Source: Nocardiopsis dassonvillei_B
GTDB taxonomy: Bacteria; Actinomycetota; Actinomycetes; Streptosporangiales; Streptosporangiaceae
Length of the DNA: 64,000 nt
Assembly (NCBI RefSeq): GCF_964273065.1
Contig: NZ_OZ186815.1
Span: forward strand, 5,580,001-5,644,000
Direction of reading: 5' to 3'
In this document: one piece after another, positions 18,866-28,103 of the stretch
How the letters are laid out: each line of letters begins with the position of its first letter
How positions within the stretch are numbered: the first letter of the stretch is position 1
Notes under the pieces: generated by a model
The model's input: only the letters and a program-made list of their open reading frames with translations
Told to the model about the DNA's origin: nothing
Database searches by the model: none
Position numbers and translations under genes: made by a program

Positions 18866-18871
18866 TATAAA
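18866..18871 (+). promoter_or_regulatory. Probable gmk promoter -10 box
   Basis: TATAAA in a GC-rich context, 150 bp before the chosen gmk start. If transcription starts near 18878, an alternative gmk ATG at 18899 would have only a 21-nt leader. No clear -35. Confidence 0.35.
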
Positions 18872-19024
18872 TGAAGCTTCCCGCGCCCGAACGCGAGGAT
18901 GAACCCCGCACGCACCCGCCGCCCGCGCGGTGGGCGATCCGGCCCGGAACGGCCCCCGTCGCCCGAGCGCCCAGAGCGCGCCGCGGGCGGTCGCCCGAGG
19001 CCCGAAGGGAAGCCCGCGAGAGCC

Positions 19025-19603
19025 ATGCCCAACCCAGGAGAACAACGGCTGATCGTCCTGTCCGGACCCTCGGGTGTGGGCAAGAGCACGGTCGTGGCCG
19101 AGCTGCGCCGGGCCCACCCCGACGTCTGGCTCTCCGTGTCGGCCACCACGCGCAAGCCGCGCCCGGGCGAGGTCGACGGCGTCCAGTACCGCTTCGTCGA
19201 CGACGCCGAGTTCGACCGCCTCGTCGCCGACGGCGAGCTCCTGGAGTGGGCGCAGTTCGCGGGCAACCGCTACGGCACCCCGCGCCGCCCCGTCGAGGAG
19301 CGCCTGGCCGCCGGACTGCCGGTCCTGCTGGAGATCGAGCTCCAGGGCGCCCGCCAGATCCGTGAGACCATGCCCGAGGCCCTGCACGTGTTCCTGGCCC
19401 CGCCCTCCTGGGAGGAGCTGGTGCGCCGCCTCACCGGGCGCGGCACCGAGTCCGACGAGGTCATCCGGCGCAGGCTGGAGGTCGCCAAGGTCGAACTCGC
19501 CGCCGAGAAGGAGTTCGACACCACACTCGTCAACACGTCCGTCCGGGACGTGTGCGGCGAACTGCTGGCGCTGATCACCGCCGCCGAGCCCGGCAGGCTC
19601 TGA
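19025..19603 (+). CDS. gmk: Guanylate kinase
   Basis: 192-aa kinase phosphorylating GMP to GDP. P-loop LSGPSGVGKSTVVAEL, the GMP-binding SVSATTRKPRPGEVDGVQY and LLEIELQGARQIRE are complete. ATG at 19025 gives the normal family length and follows GAAGGGA at a long distance. An in-frame ATG at 18899 would add 42 low-complexity arginine/proline residues and has GAGG directly against it, so I prefer the shorter form. rpoZ follows 168 bp downstream. Confidence 0.93.
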   Translation: MPNPGEQRLIVLSGPSGVGKSTVVAELRRAHPDVWLSVSATTRKPRPGEVDGVQYRFVDDAEFDRLVADGELLEWAQFAGNRYGTPRRPVEERLAAGLPVLLEIELQGARQIRETMPEALHVFLAPPSWEELVRRLTGRGTESDEVIRRRLEVAKVELAAEKEFDTTLVNTSVRDVCGELLALITAAEPGRL

Positions 19604-19771
19604 CCCGCGGACCGGCCGCGCGGCGCCGCCGTGCCGCCGGACCCGGCCGCGGCCCTCCCCGTTCGCGGGGAGGGGCACGCCGGAACGGCACCGGGACCGC
19701 CGGTGCCGCGTACTCTGTACACCGTGGCGCACCGCGCCGCACAACCGACCGTTCCCTGGGGGTAATCGAAA

Positions 19772-20038
19772 GTGGCTGGAACCGAGCCCGTCGCCGAAGG
19801 CATCACCAACCCGCCGATCGACGATCTGCTCGATCTGGTGGACAGCAAGTACAGCCTGGTCACCATGGCCTCCAAGCGGGCCCGCCAGATCAACGCGTAC
19901 TACGCCCAGCTGGGCGAGGGCCTGCTGGAGTACGTGGGCCCCCTCGTGGAGACCCAGGTGCAGGAGAAGTCCCTGTCCATCGCCCTGCGCGAGATCAAGT
20001 CCGGGCTCCTCACGGCGGAGCCCTACGAGGGCACCTGA
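19772..20038 (+). CDS. rpoZ: RNA polymerase omega subunit
   Basis: 88-aa subunit that aids folding and assembly of the beta' subunit. The sequence NPPIDDLLDLVDSKYSLVTMASKRARQINAYY and the C-terminal EKSLSIALREIKSGLL are typical of actinobacterial omega. GTG at 19772. The next gene, coaBC, starts 25 bp later, so the pair is probably cotranscribed. Confidence 0.96.
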   Translation: MAGTEPVAEGITNPPIDDLLDLVDSKYSLVTMASKRARQINAYYAQLGEGLLEYVGPLVETQVQEKSLSIALREIKSGLLTAEPYEGT

Positions 20039-20063
20039 TCCCGACCTGGTAGAAATCCTGTCT

Positions 20064-21284
20064 GTGACTGACACAGGAAGTGAACCCCAGGTCGTCCTCG
20101 GCGTCGGCGGCGGCATCGCCGCCTACAAGGTGTGCGAGCTGCTCCGCCGACTGACCGAGTCCGGGCACCGGGTCCGGGTCGTGCCCACGGACGAGGCCCT
20201 GCGCTTCGTCGGTGAGCCCACCTGGGCCGCCCTGTCCGGCAACCCCGTGGCGACCGGTGTCTGGGACGCCGTCCACGAGGTCCCGCACGTGCGCATCGGG
20301 CAGTCCGCGGACCTCGTCCTCGTCGCCCCGGCCACCGCCAACATCCTGGCGAAGGCGGCCGCCGGCCTGGCCGACGACCTGCTGACGAACACCCTGCTGA
20401 CCGCCAGGTGTCCGGTGGTCTTCGCCCCCGCGATGCACACCGAGATGTGGGAGCACCCCGCGACCCGGGCCAACGTGGCCACCCTGCGCTCACGCGGCGC
20501 CGTCGTCCTGGACCCGGCGGTGGGCCGCCTCACCGGTGCCGACACCGGCCGCGGGCGGCTGCCCGATCCGGCCGAGCTCTTCGAGGCCGCACGGCGGGTG
20601 CTGCGCCGCGGGCGGACCGAGCCCGACCTCTCGGGCCTGCGCGTCGTGATCTCCGCGGGGGGCACCCGCGAGGCCATCGACCCGGTCCGGTTCATCGGCA
20701 ACCACTCCTCCGGCAAGCAGGGCTACGCCCTGGCCCGCACCGCCGCAGCGCGGGGTGCCGAGGTCACCCTGGTCGCCGCCAACGTCGCCCTGCCCGACCC
20801 GGCCGGGGTGCGCGTGGTGCCGGTGTCCTCGGCGGTGGAGCTGGCCGGGGCGGTGGAGGCCGAGCGCGCCCGCGCCGACGTCATCGTGATGAGCGCCGCC
20901 GTCGCCGACTTCCGGCCCGCGACCAGCGTCGCCTCCAAGATCAAGAAGTCCGGTGCGGCGCCCGCCCCCATCGAGCTGGTGGAGAACCCCGACGTGCTGG
21001 CGGGCCTGGTGGCCTCCCGCGCCCGGGAGGGCACCGGCCAGGTCATCGTGGGCTTCGCCGCCGAGACCGACGACGTCATCGCCAACGGCCGTGCCAAACT
21101 GGCCAGGAAGGGCTGCGACCTGCTCGTGGTCAACCAGGTCGGCGGCGGTCGCGCCTTCGGCACGGAGGACAACCAGGCCGTGGTCCTGGGGGCCGACGGC
21201 AGCGCCGTGGAGATCCCGCACGGGCCCAAGGAGGACCTCGCCGACCGGGTGTGGGACCTGGTCGGAGAACGCCTGCCCCGGTGA
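20064..21284 (+). CDS. coaBC: Bifunctional phosphopantothenoylcysteine decarboxylase/synthetase
   Basis: 406-aa flavoprotein catalysing two steps of coenzyme A synthesis. The N-terminal CoaC half has GVGGGIAAYKVCELL, the catalytic His in HEVPHVRIG, APATANILAKAAAGLADDL and PAMHTEMWEHPAT; the C-terminal CoaB half begins with VVISAGGTREAIDPVRFIGN and NHSSGKQGYALA. PAMHTEMW replaces the more usual PAMNTxMW. GTG at 20064. 25 bp after rpoZ; metK follows after 225 bp. Confidence 0.95.
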   Translation: MTDTGSEPQVVLGVGGGIAAYKVCELLRRLTESGHRVRVVPTDEALRFVGEPTWAALSGNPVATGVWDAVHEVPHVRIGQSADLVLVAPATANILAKAAAGLADDLLTNTLLTARCPVVFAPAMHTEMWEHPATRANVATLRSRGAVVLDPAVGRLTGADTGRGRLPDPAELFEAARRVLRRGRTEPDLSGLRVVISAGGTREAIDPVRFIGNHSSGKQGYALARTAAARGAEVTLVAANVALPDPAGVRVVPVSSAVELAGAVEAERARADVIVMSAAVADFRPATSVASKIKKSGAAPAPIELVENPDVLAGLVASRAREGTGQVIVGFAAETDDVIANGRAKLARKGCDLLVVNQVGGGRAFGTEDNQAVVLGADGSAVEIPHGPKEDLADRVWDLVGERLPR

Positions 21285-21391
21285 CCCGCGCATCACAGGA
21301 CTGGATTTCCCACCGCCGCGTACGCCACACTTCGTTCGGGCGTCCGCGACCGACGAGGTCGGCCGGGGATCTCCGTCCCCGCCGATCCCGT

Positions 21392-21422
21392 TACAGTGGA
21401 CCGATAACCAACCGCATCGGTC
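21392..21422 (+). promoter_or_regulatory. metK -10 box and leader hairpin
   Basis: TACAGT (21392-21397) is a TANNNT -10 box, followed by the perfect inverted repeat GACCGAT-N10-ATCGGTC (21399-21422) at the expected start of the transcript. This could be an operator or a 5'-stabilising hairpin. No SAM riboswitch features are visible. Confidence 0.4.
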
Positions 21423-21509
21423 GGTATTGACCGTCCCGGCAGGCAGTCGGGCCGCGTCGTGCCCGCCGCCACATGTCAGCCAGCAGCCGCTGCAAGGAGT
21501 CACGCAACC

Positions 21510-22703
21510 GTGTCCCGCCGCCTTTTCACCTCCGAGTCGGTCACCGAAGGCCATCCCGACAAGATGGCCGACCAGATCAGTGACGCGATCCTCGACGCGA
21601 TGCTCGCCCACGACCCCGCCAGCCGGGTCGCCGTCGAGACGCTGATCACCACCGGTCAGGTCCACATCGCGGGTGAGGTCACCACCCAGACCTACGTCGA
21701 CATCCCCGCCATCGTGCGCGAGACCATCCTCCGGATCGGGTACGACTCGTCCGCCAAGGGGTTCGACGGTGACTCCTGCGGGGTCAACGTCTCCATCGAC
21801 GCCCAGTCCCCCGACATCGCCCAGGGCGTCGACACCGCCTACGAGGCGCGCGTCGAGCACGAGGACGACGCCCTCAACCGCCAGGGCGCGGGCGACCAGG
21901 GCCTGATGTTCGGCTACGCCAACCGGGAGACCCCGGAGCTGATGCCGCTGCCGATCAAGCTGGCGCACTCGCTCGCCGAGCGCCTGTCCGAGGTCCGCCG
22001 CAACGGCACCGTGCCCTACCTGCGCCCGGACGGCAAGACCCAGGTCACCGTCGAGTACGACGGCCAGACCCCGGTGCGCCTGGACACGGTCGTGGTCTCC
22101 AGCCAGCACTCCGCCGACATCAGCCTCGAGGAGCTGCTCGCCCCGGACATCCGCGAGCACGTCATCGAGCCGGTGGTGGAGGCCTTCGGCCTGGCGGCGG
22201 ACGACTACCGCCTGCTGGTCAACCCGACCGGCCGCTTCGAGATCGGCGGCCCGATGGGCGACGCCGGCCTCACCGGCCGCAAGATCATCGTCGACACCTA
22301 CGGCGGCTACGCCCGCCACGGCGGCGGAGCCTTCTCGGGCAAGGACCCGTCGAAGGTCGACCGCTCGGCCGCCTACGCCATGCGCTGGGTCGCCAAGAAC
22401 ATCGTCGCCGCCGAGCTGGCCGAGCGCGCCGAGGTCCAGGTCGCCTACGCCATCGGCAAGGCGCACCCGGTCGGCGTGTTCATCGAGACCTTCGGCACCG
22501 AGAAGGTCGCCCCGGACCTGATCGAGAAGGCCGTCAAGGAGGTCTTCGACCTGCGTCCGGCCGCGATCGTGCGCGACCTCGACCTGCTGCGCCCGATCTA
22601 CTCCAAGACCGCCGCCTACGGCCACTTCGGCCGCGAGCTGCCGGAGTTCACCTGGGAGCGCACCGACCGCGCCGCGGCCCTGCGCTCGTTCGTGGGGGCC
22701 TGA
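21510..22703 (+). CDS. metK: S-adenosylmethionine synthase
   Basis: 397-aa enzyme making SAM from methionine and ATP. Hallmarks are FTSESVTEGHPDKMADQ, GAGDQGLMFGYA and the phosphate-binding GGGAFSGKDPSKVDRS. GTG at 21510 (VSRRLFTSES) follows AAGGAG; the in-frame ATG 51 bp upstream would add non-conserved residues. A 20-bp perfect hairpin terminator begins 15 bp after the stop. Confidence 0.97.
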   Translation: MSRRLFTSESVTEGHPDKMADQISDAILDAMLAHDPASRVAVETLITTGQVHIAGEVTTQTYVDIPAIVRETILRIGYDSSAKGFDGDSCGVNVSIDAQSPDIAQGVDTAYEARVEHEDDALNRQGAGDQGLMFGYANRETPELMPLPIKLAHSLAERLSEVRRNGTVPYLRPDGKTQVTVEYDGQTPVRLDTVVVSSQHSADISLEELLAPDIREHVIEPVVEAFGLAADDYRLLVNPTGRFEIGGPMGDAGLTGRKIIVDTYGGYARHGGGAFSGKDPSKVDRSAAYAMRWVAKNIVAAELAERAEVQVAYAIGKAHPVGVFIETFGTEKVAPDLIEKAVKEVFDLRPAAIVRDLDLLRPIYSKTAAYGHFGRELPEFTWERTDRAAALRSFVGA

Positions 22704-22718
22704 GCCCCGACGCACCGA

Positions 22719-22762
22719 CGGTGAGGGGGCGGACGACCGACGGGTCGTCCGCCCCCTCACCG
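22719..22762 (+). terminator. metK terminator
   Basis: A perfect 20-bp stem (22719-22738 with 22743-22762) closed by a GACG tetraloop, without a U-run: the strongest hairpin of the window and typical of actinomycete terminators. Confidence 0.8.
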
Positions 22763-22841
22763 CATGGCGGACACCCCAAGAGAACACTCCGTGTTATCAA
22801 GTAAATACATATGGTTATGTGCTGTACACGGAGGAAGCACC

Positions 22842-23513
22842 ATGGGCGTAGCCGCGGTGATGTCGACCCTGGGCCTGGCGGCCCTCGTCGCCCTGCCGGG
22901 AATCCAGGCCCCGGACCCCCCGGAGACCCGTGAGCTGGTTCCCGGGGCCGAGACGCTGCACGTGACCCTGACCGGGAGGGCCGAACCGGAGAGGCTGGCC
23001 CCGGGGGACCGGGTGCGGTACACCATCGGCGTCCGCAACTCCGGCCCCGGGCCGGTGCCCGCGGCCGAGGTCGTCCACATCCTGCCGCCGACGATGCGCT
23101 ACGTCACCGGGACGGAGGGTGCCGAGGTGGACGGCGGCCGCGTCGTCTGGACCCGGCCGCTGGAGGCGGGGGAGCGGGCGACGTTCGACGTCACCGGGGA
23201 GCTGACCGCCCTCCCCGCGGGTTCGGGGCGCCCCGTCTCCACGGTCTGCCTGCGGTCCGGCGCCGACGGGGTGCTCGCCTCCTGCGCCTCGCAGGAGCAC
23301 GCGGTGCTCAGGCCGGCGGTCCCGCTGTGGGCTGCGGCGACCGCCGCGCTGGCGGTGCTGCTCGCCCTGGCGGGCGGGGGGACCGCGCTGTACCTGCGCA
23401 CCCGCGGGACCAGGCCCGCACCGCCCGAGCCCAGCAACCACACGCCCGGTTCGGTGCCCAACATCCGCACCTTCCCCGGAGCGACCGTCCACCACCTGGA
23501 CGCGCACCGCTGA
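22842..23513 (+). CDS. DUF11-like secreted/membrane-anchored protein
   Basis: 223-aa predicted surface protein. A short hydrophobic signal (VMSTLGLAALVALPGIQA) precedes an extracellular beta-sandwich of the DUF11/conserved-repeat type (GDRVRYTIGVRNSGPGPVPAAEVVHILPPTMRYV). A transmembrane helix (WAAATAALAVLLALAGGGTALYL) and a short cytoplasmic tail follow. ATG at 22842 has GGAGG 8 nt upstream; an earlier ATG at 22764 would hide the signal peptide. The upstream 60 bp are unusually AT-rich and contain AACAC-TCC-GTGTT (22783-22795). Isolated gene between two terminators; function unknown. Confidence 0.75.
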   Translation: MGVAAVMSTLGLAALVALPGIQAPDPPETRELVPGAETLHVTLTGRAEPERLAPGDRVRYTIGVRNSGPGPVPAAEVVHILPPTMRYVTGTEGAEVDGGRVVWTRPLEAGERATFDVTGELTALPAGSGRPVSTVCLRSGADGVLASCASQEHAVLRPAVPLWAAATAALAVLLALAGGGTALYLRTRGTRPAPPEPSNHTPGSVPNIRTFPGATVHHLDAHR

Positions 23514-23530
23514 CCGGGGCGGCCTGAGCC

Positions 23531-23556
23531 GGAGGGGGACCGGGCGGTCCCCCTCC
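23531..23556 (+). terminator. Terminator of the DUF11-like gene
   Basis: Perfect 11-bp stem GGAGGGGGACC/GGTCCCCCTCC with a GGGC loop, starting 18 bp after the stop codon. Confidence 0.65.
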
Positions 23557-23712
23557 ACGGCTTCGGGGCACCCCCGCGGGGACGGCCGCGGCGGTCGCGG
23601 AGCCCGCGGAAGAGCGCGACCGCACCGGTGACGTCCGGGACCGGACCGGCGGCTTCCGCTCCTCCGGCGCCGGGCGCGGGCCCCCGCCGGCGAACCCCCG
23701 CCCCGACACGGA

Positions 23713-23750
23713 GGGGCGGGCCCGTGTCCCCGCGGACACGGACCCGCCCC
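23713..23750 (-). terminator. Terminator of the DUF349 gene
   Basis: Stem of 17 positions with one C/A mismatch (23713-23729 with 23734-23750), 21 bp beyond the stop of the minus-strand DUF349 gene; may act in both directions. Confidence 0.6.
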
Positions 23751-23770
23751 GCACGATCCGGGAAGGAGCC

Positions 23771-25006
23771 TCAGCTCAGGTCGCCGAGCGCCCTCTCCGC
23801 CTCGGCCAGCCACGCACGGCGGGCCTCCAGCGACTCCTCGGCCTCCTTGACGCGACGGGCGTCGTTGTTCGCCCGCGCCTTCTCCAGCTTCTTCTCCAGG
23901 TCGGCGATCGCCGTGGACAGCTGCGCCACCGTGGCCTCGGCGCGCGCCCGGGCCTCGGGGTTCTTGCGCTCCCACTCGGTCTCCTCGGCGCGGCGCACCT
24001 CGTCCTCGACCTGGCGGAAGGCGCCCTCGAGCCGGTCGCGCGTGTCGCGCGGCAGCTCCCCCGCCTCCTCCCAGGCCTCCTGGAAGTCGCGCAGCCGGGC
24101 GCGGGCCCGGCGCGGGTCCGAGATCAGGCCGCGGATCTCCGCCTGCGCCTCGGCCAGGATCTTCTCCTTGGCGTCGGCGTTGACCCGCAGTTCGGCGTCG
24201 CGCTCGGCGAAGACCGCGTTGCGGGCGTCGAAGAACGCGTCCTGGGCGGCCTTGAACCGGGCCCACAGGCGGTCCTCGCTGGCCCGGTCGGCGCGGCCGG
24301 TCCGCTTCCACTGCTGCATCAGGTCGCGGTAGGCGCGGGCGGTCTCACCCCACTCGGTGGAGGAGGACAGGGCCTCGGCCTCGGCGACGATGCGCTCCTT
24401 CTCGGACCGCACCGACTCCCGCTCCTGGTCCAGGTTGGCGAAGTAGGCCTTGCGGCGCTTGGAGAAGGAGTTGCGCGCCGCCGACATGCGCTTCCACAGC
24501 GCCTGCTCGGTGGGGCGGTCGGTCCGGGGGGCCTTCTTCCACTCCTCGATCAGCTGGAGCATCCGCTCGCCGCCGGACTTCCAGTGCGTGGTCTCGGCGG
24601 CGACCCGCTCCGCCTCGGCGACGATGCGCTCCTTGACCTCGCGGGCCTCGCCGCGGGCCCGCTCCTGGGCCTGCTTCTGCTCGGCCTTGCGGGTCTCGGC
24701 GCGCTCGGCCAGCGCGTCCAGGCGGCGGGTGAGGGCGTCCAGGTCACCGACGGCGTGGGCCTCCTGCACGGCCGAACGCAGCTTGTCGATGTTCGACATC
24801 GCGGCGGCGGCGGACAGGTCGGTGGTGTTGAGCCGCTTCTCCAGCAGCTCAACCTCGGTGACCAGGGAGTCGTACTTGCGGCGGAAGAAGGCCAGGGCCT
24901 CCTCCGGCTCCCCGGCCTGCCACGATCCGACGACCCGCTCGCCTTCGCTCGTGCGCACGTAGACCGTGCCCTCGTCGTCTACGCGGCCCCAAGGGTCCGT
25001 GGTCAC
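23771..25006 (-). CDS. DUF349-repeat coiled-coil protein
   Basis: 411-aa highly charged alpha-helical protein with at least three DUF349 units: a region around WKKAPRTDRPTEQALWKRMSA, one around WKRTGRADRASEDRLWARFK, and a third around FQEAWEEAGELPRDTRDRLE. The N-terminal segment MTTDPWGRVDDEGTVYVRTSEGERVVG is a conserved cap of actinobacterial members. No enzyme motif is present; cytoplasmic, function unknown. GTG at 25006 follows AGGAGG. A perfect GAGA-looped hairpin (25026-25045) lies just upstream of the ribosome binding site. Confidence 0.88.
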   Translation of the reverse strand: MTTDPWGRVDDEGTVYVRTSEGERVVGSWQAGEPEEALAFFRRKYDSLVTEVELLEKRLNTTDLSAAAAMSNIDKLRSAVQEAHAVGDLDALTRRLDALAERAETRKAEQKQAQERARGEAREVKERIVAEAERVAAETTHWKSGGERMLQLIEEWKKAPRTDRPTEQALWKRMSAARNSFSKRRKAYFANLDQERESVRSEKERIVAEAEALSSSTEWGETARAYRDLMQQWKRTGRADRASEDRLWARFKAAQDAFFDARNAVFAERDAELRVNADAKEKILAEAQAEIRGLISDPRRARARLRDFQEAWEEAGELPRDTRDRLEGAFRQVEDEVRRAEETEWERKNPEARARAEATVAQLSTAIADLEKKLEKARANNDARRVKEAEESLEARRAWLAEAERALGDLS

Positions 25007-25025
25007 CGTGTCCTCCTGCTGTCAT

Positions 25026-25045
25026 GAACCCGCGAGAGCGGGTTC
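25026..25045. promoter_or_regulatory. Hairpin in the DUF349 leader
   Basis: GAACCCGC-GAGA-GCGGGTTC is a perfect 8-bp inverted repeat 20-39 nt upstream of the DUF349 start codon. It could be an operator or an mRNA-stabilising hairpin. Confidence 0.4.
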
Positions 25046-25461
25046 TGGTCGTCGCGGTGTCCCTCGCCGATCCGTGATGGAAACCACTGTGCTGAACACG
25101 GTATCCATCCGATTCGATGATGACGGCGCGCCGTGTCTCATCCATGCGGGCGGGCTTTTCCGTCGCCCGCCGTGGGCGTCCCCTGTCGTGCCGGCCGGGG
25201 CCGAGAACCGACGGCCCGCTTTTCTGGAAGAGGCGCAGGTCGGGGCCCGGAGCACATGGGACGGTGCCCAATATGGCATTACCACGCGCTTTGGCAAAGA
25301 GTCCGGGCGTGTGCGGTGATCGAATGGTGATCAAAAGAGCGCACGGGTGTGTTCTTCCGGTCGCCCCCGCCCCGGCCGCGTCGGTAGGCTCGGTACCCAC
25401 CCGCGGGCCGCGAGCCGGTCCGCGGCCCCCGCCACCGACCGAGGACAGGACGTCATCCGCC

Positions 25462-26139
25462 GTGCTCATCGCCGCGCTTCCCACCGGACCCCTCGCCGCG
25501 AACTGCTACGTGCCCGCGGCGGCCCCGAACGGTGAGTGCGTCATCGTCGACCCGGGGCAGGACGCCGCCGAGCCGGTCGCCAAGGTCCTGGCCGAGCACC
25601 GGCTGGCCCCCGTCGCGGTCCTGCTCACCCACGGGCACTTCGACCACGTGTGGTCGGCGGCCGAGATCGCCGACACCCACGACATCCCGGTGTACGTGCA
25701 CGCGGCCGACCGGGCCCTGTTCACCGACCCCGGCAGGGGAGTGGACGCGGCCTTCGCCGCGCAGCTGGCCGCCCTGCTGGGCCCGGGCCCCCACCGCGAG
25801 CCCGCCCGCGTCGTGGAGGTCGCCGACGGCGACGTCCTGTCCCTGGCCGGAGCGGAGTACACGGTCGCCCACACCCCGGGCCACACCCCCGGGTCGGTCG
25901 TCTACACCACCCGCAGCGACGACGGCGTCCCGGTGATGTTCGCCGGCGACCTGGTCTTCGCCGGATCCATCGGCCGCACCGACTTCCCCGGAGGGGACCC
26001 GGCCGCGATGGCGCGCAGCCTCGCCACCGCGGTCCTGGGCGCCCACGACGACACCCGTGTCCTGCCGGGCCACGGCCCGGCCACCACCGTGGGCCGCGAG
26101 CGTGCCACCAACCCCTACCTGCGCGACCTCGCCGGCTGA
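25462..26139 (+). CDS. MBL-fold metallohydrolase (glyoxalase II-like)
   Basis: 225-aa metallo-beta-lactamase-fold hydrolase. The metal motif THGHFDHVW (HxHxDH), the later HTPGHTPGSVVY, the Asp in FAGDLVFAGSIGRTDFPGGD and the final His in LPGHGPATTVGRE are complete, as in hydroxyacylglutathione hydrolase-like proteins. Actinomycetes lack glutathione, so the thioester substrate may be mycothiol-based or different; this is inference. GTG at 25462 (VLIAALPTGPLAANCYV) fits the family start; its ribosome binding site (AGGAC) is rather distant. Confidence 0.85.
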   Translation: MLIAALPTGPLAANCYVPAAAPNGECVIVDPGQDAAEPVAKVLAEHRLAPVAVLLTHGHFDHVWSAAEIADTHDIPVYVHAADRALFTDPGRGVDAAFAAQLAALLGPGPHREPARVVEVADGDVLSLAGAEYTVAHTPGHTPGSVVYTTRSDDGVPVMFAGDLVFAGSIGRTDFPGGDPAAMARSLATAVLGAHDDTRVLPGHGPATTVGRERATNPYLRDLAG

Positions 26140-26333
26140 CCGGGAGCGGACACCGGAGCCGCGGTCTCCCGGCGCTCCCCGCGGCGGTCCGCCGAGGTCG
26201 TATTCAGGAGGTCGGGCGGCGGCGTTGACGGTAGGATTCCAGATGTTCAGGGCCATGCCGTGCCCTCGTCCGGGACCTGAAGCGGTCTCCCGGCACCCTC
26301 ACCCAGCCGTGTAGCTAGTGGACTTGGTAACTC

Positions 26334-28103
26334 ATGCATCGTTACAGGACTCATACGTGTGGTCAGCTCCGCAAGGAGCATGTCGGGGAGCAGGTGAACC
26401 TCTCCGGTTGGGTGCACAACCGCCGCGATCTGGGCGGTCTGCTCTTCGTCGACCTGCGTGACCACTACGGCATCACCCAGCTCACGGCCCGCCCTGAGTC
26501 CCCCGTCTTCGAGCAGCTCAGCCGGGTCTCCAAGGAGACGGTCATCCGCGTCTCCGGCGAGGTGACGGCCCGCAGCGCCGAGAACGTCAACCCGAACCTG
26601 CCCACGGGCGAGATCGAGATCGACGCCGCCGAGCTGGAGGTGCTCGGCACCACCGAGGAGCTCCCGCTCACCGTCTTCCCGGAGGACAACACCTCCGAGG
26701 AGCGCCGCCTCACCTACCGCTTCCTGGACCTGCGCCGGGAGCGGATGCACGAGAACATCATGCTGCGCTCGCGCGTGATCGCCTCGATCCGCCAGAAGAT
26801 GACGGCGCTGGGATTCAACGAGTTCCAGACCCCGATCCTCACCAGCTCCAGCCCCGAGGGCGCCCGCGACTTCCTGGTGCCCTCCCGCCTGCACCCGGGC
26901 AGGTTCTTCGCCCTGCCGCAGGCGCCGCAGCAGTTCAAGCAGCTGCTGATGATCGCCGGGTTCGACCGCTACTTCCAGATCGCGCCCTGCTTCCGCGACG
27001 AGGACAGCCGCGCCGACCGCTCCCCGGGCGAGTTCTACCAGCTCGACGTCGAGATGAGCTTCGTCGAGCAGGAGGACGTCTTCGAGGTCATCGAGAAGGT
27101 CATGACCGACGTCTTCCGCGAGTTCTCCCAGGGCTGGGAGATCACCTCCCCGTACCCGCGCATCGCCTACCGGGACGCCCTCCGGTGGTACGGCACCGAC
27201 AAGCCGGACCTGCGGGTGCCGATGAAGATGCAGGACGTCACCGAGCTGTTCGGCAAGACCGACTTCCGGGCCTTCGCCGGCAAGAAGGTGCGCGCCCTGG
27301 CGGTGCCCGGGGTCGGCGGCCAGCCGCGCAAGTTCTTCGACGGCATCGGCGACTTCGCGGTCGAGCAGGGGGCCAAGGGCCTGGCCTGGCTGAAGGTCGG
27401 GGAGAACGGCGAGCTGACCGGCCCCATCGCCAAGTTCGTCACGGAGGTCTCCGACGAGCTGCTGTCCGCTCTGGGCGCCGGACCGGGCCACGGCCTGTTC
27501 TTCTGCGCGAGCGAGGACGAGGCGGAGATCAACCGCATCATGGCCCCGGTCCGGGTCGAGGCGGGCAAGCGCGCCGGGCACTTCGAGGAGAAGGCCTACC
27601 GGTTCTGCTGGATCGTGGACTTCCCGATGTTCGAGCGCTCGGACGAGGGCACGATCGAGTTCAGCCACAACCCGTTCTCGATGCCGCAGGGCGGCCTGGA
27701 GGCCCTGGAGAACCAGGACCCGCTGGACATCCTCGCCTGGCAGTACGACATCGTCTGCAACGGTGTGGAGCTGTCCTCGGGTGCGATCCGGAACCACTCG
27801 CCCGAGATCATGTACAAGGCCTTCGACATCGCCGGGTACGACAGGGACGCCGTCGAGGCCGAGTTCGGCGGCATGCTCAAGGCCCTGAAGTTCGGCGCCC
27901 CGCCGCACGGCGGCATCGCCCCGGGTGTGGACCGCATCGTCATGCTCCTGGCGGACGAGCCCAACATCCGCGAGACCATCGCGTTCCCGCTCAACCAGAA
28001 CGCCCAGGACCTGATGATGGGCGCGCCCTCCGCGGTCTCCGACAAGCAGCTGCGCGACGTCCACATCCGGTCGGTCGTGCCCCCGGGGGAGCAGAAGAAG
28101 TAG
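26334..28103 (+). CDS. aspS: Aspartyl-tRNA synthetase
   Basis: 589-aa class IIb synthetase of the bacterial type, with N-terminal anticodon-binding OB domain (LSGWVHNRRDLGGLLFVDLRD), class II motif 2 (FRDEDSRADRSPGEFYQLD), the bacterial insertion domain and motif 3 (GIAPGVDRIVMLLADEPNIRE). A Leu follows WVHNRRD where the non-discriminating Pseudomonas enzyme has His, which leans towards an Asp-specific enzyme but does not prove it. ATG at 26334 lacks a strong Shine-Dalgarno. Downstream lies nearly 1 kb without a convincing gene. Confidence 0.97.
   Translation: MHRYRTHTCGQLRKEHVGEQVNLSGWVHNRRDLGGLLFVDLRDHYGITQLTARPESPVFEQLSRVSKETVIRVSGEVTARSAENVNPNLPTGEIEIDAAELEVLGTTEELPLTVFPEDNTSEERRLTYRFLDLRRERMHENIMLRSRVIASIRQKMTALGFNEFQTPILTSSSPEGARDFLVPSRLHPGRFFALPQAPQQFKQLLMIAGFDRYFQIAPCFRDEDSRADRSPGEFYQLDVEMSFVEQEDVFEVIEKVMTDVFREFSQGWEITSPYPRIAYRDALRWYGTDKPDLRVPMKMQDVTELFGKTDFRAFAGKKVRALAVPGVGGQPRKFFDGIGDFAVEQGAKGLAWLKVGENGELTGPIAKFVTEVSDELLSALGAGPGHGLFFCASEDEAEINRIMAPVRVEAGKRAGHFEEKAYRFCWIVDFPMFERSDEGTIEFSHNPFSMPQGGLEALENQDPLDILAWQYDIVCNGVELSSGAIRNHSPEIMYKAFDIAGYDRDAVEAEFGGMLKALKFGAPPHGGIAPGVDRIVMLLADEPNIRETIAFPLNQNAQDLMMGAPSAVSDKQLRDVHIRSVVPPGEQKK

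Noticed and set aside
18899..19024. Longer gmk starting at 18899
   Set aside because: Adds a 42-residue low-complexity tail, and the only Shine-Dalgarno-like GAGG touches the ATG. Not excluded, because a -10 box lies just upstream.
21285..21509. SAM riboswitch upstream of metK
   Set aside because: Only a single simple inverted repeat is seen; no SAM-I, SAM-II or SAM-IV core sequence.
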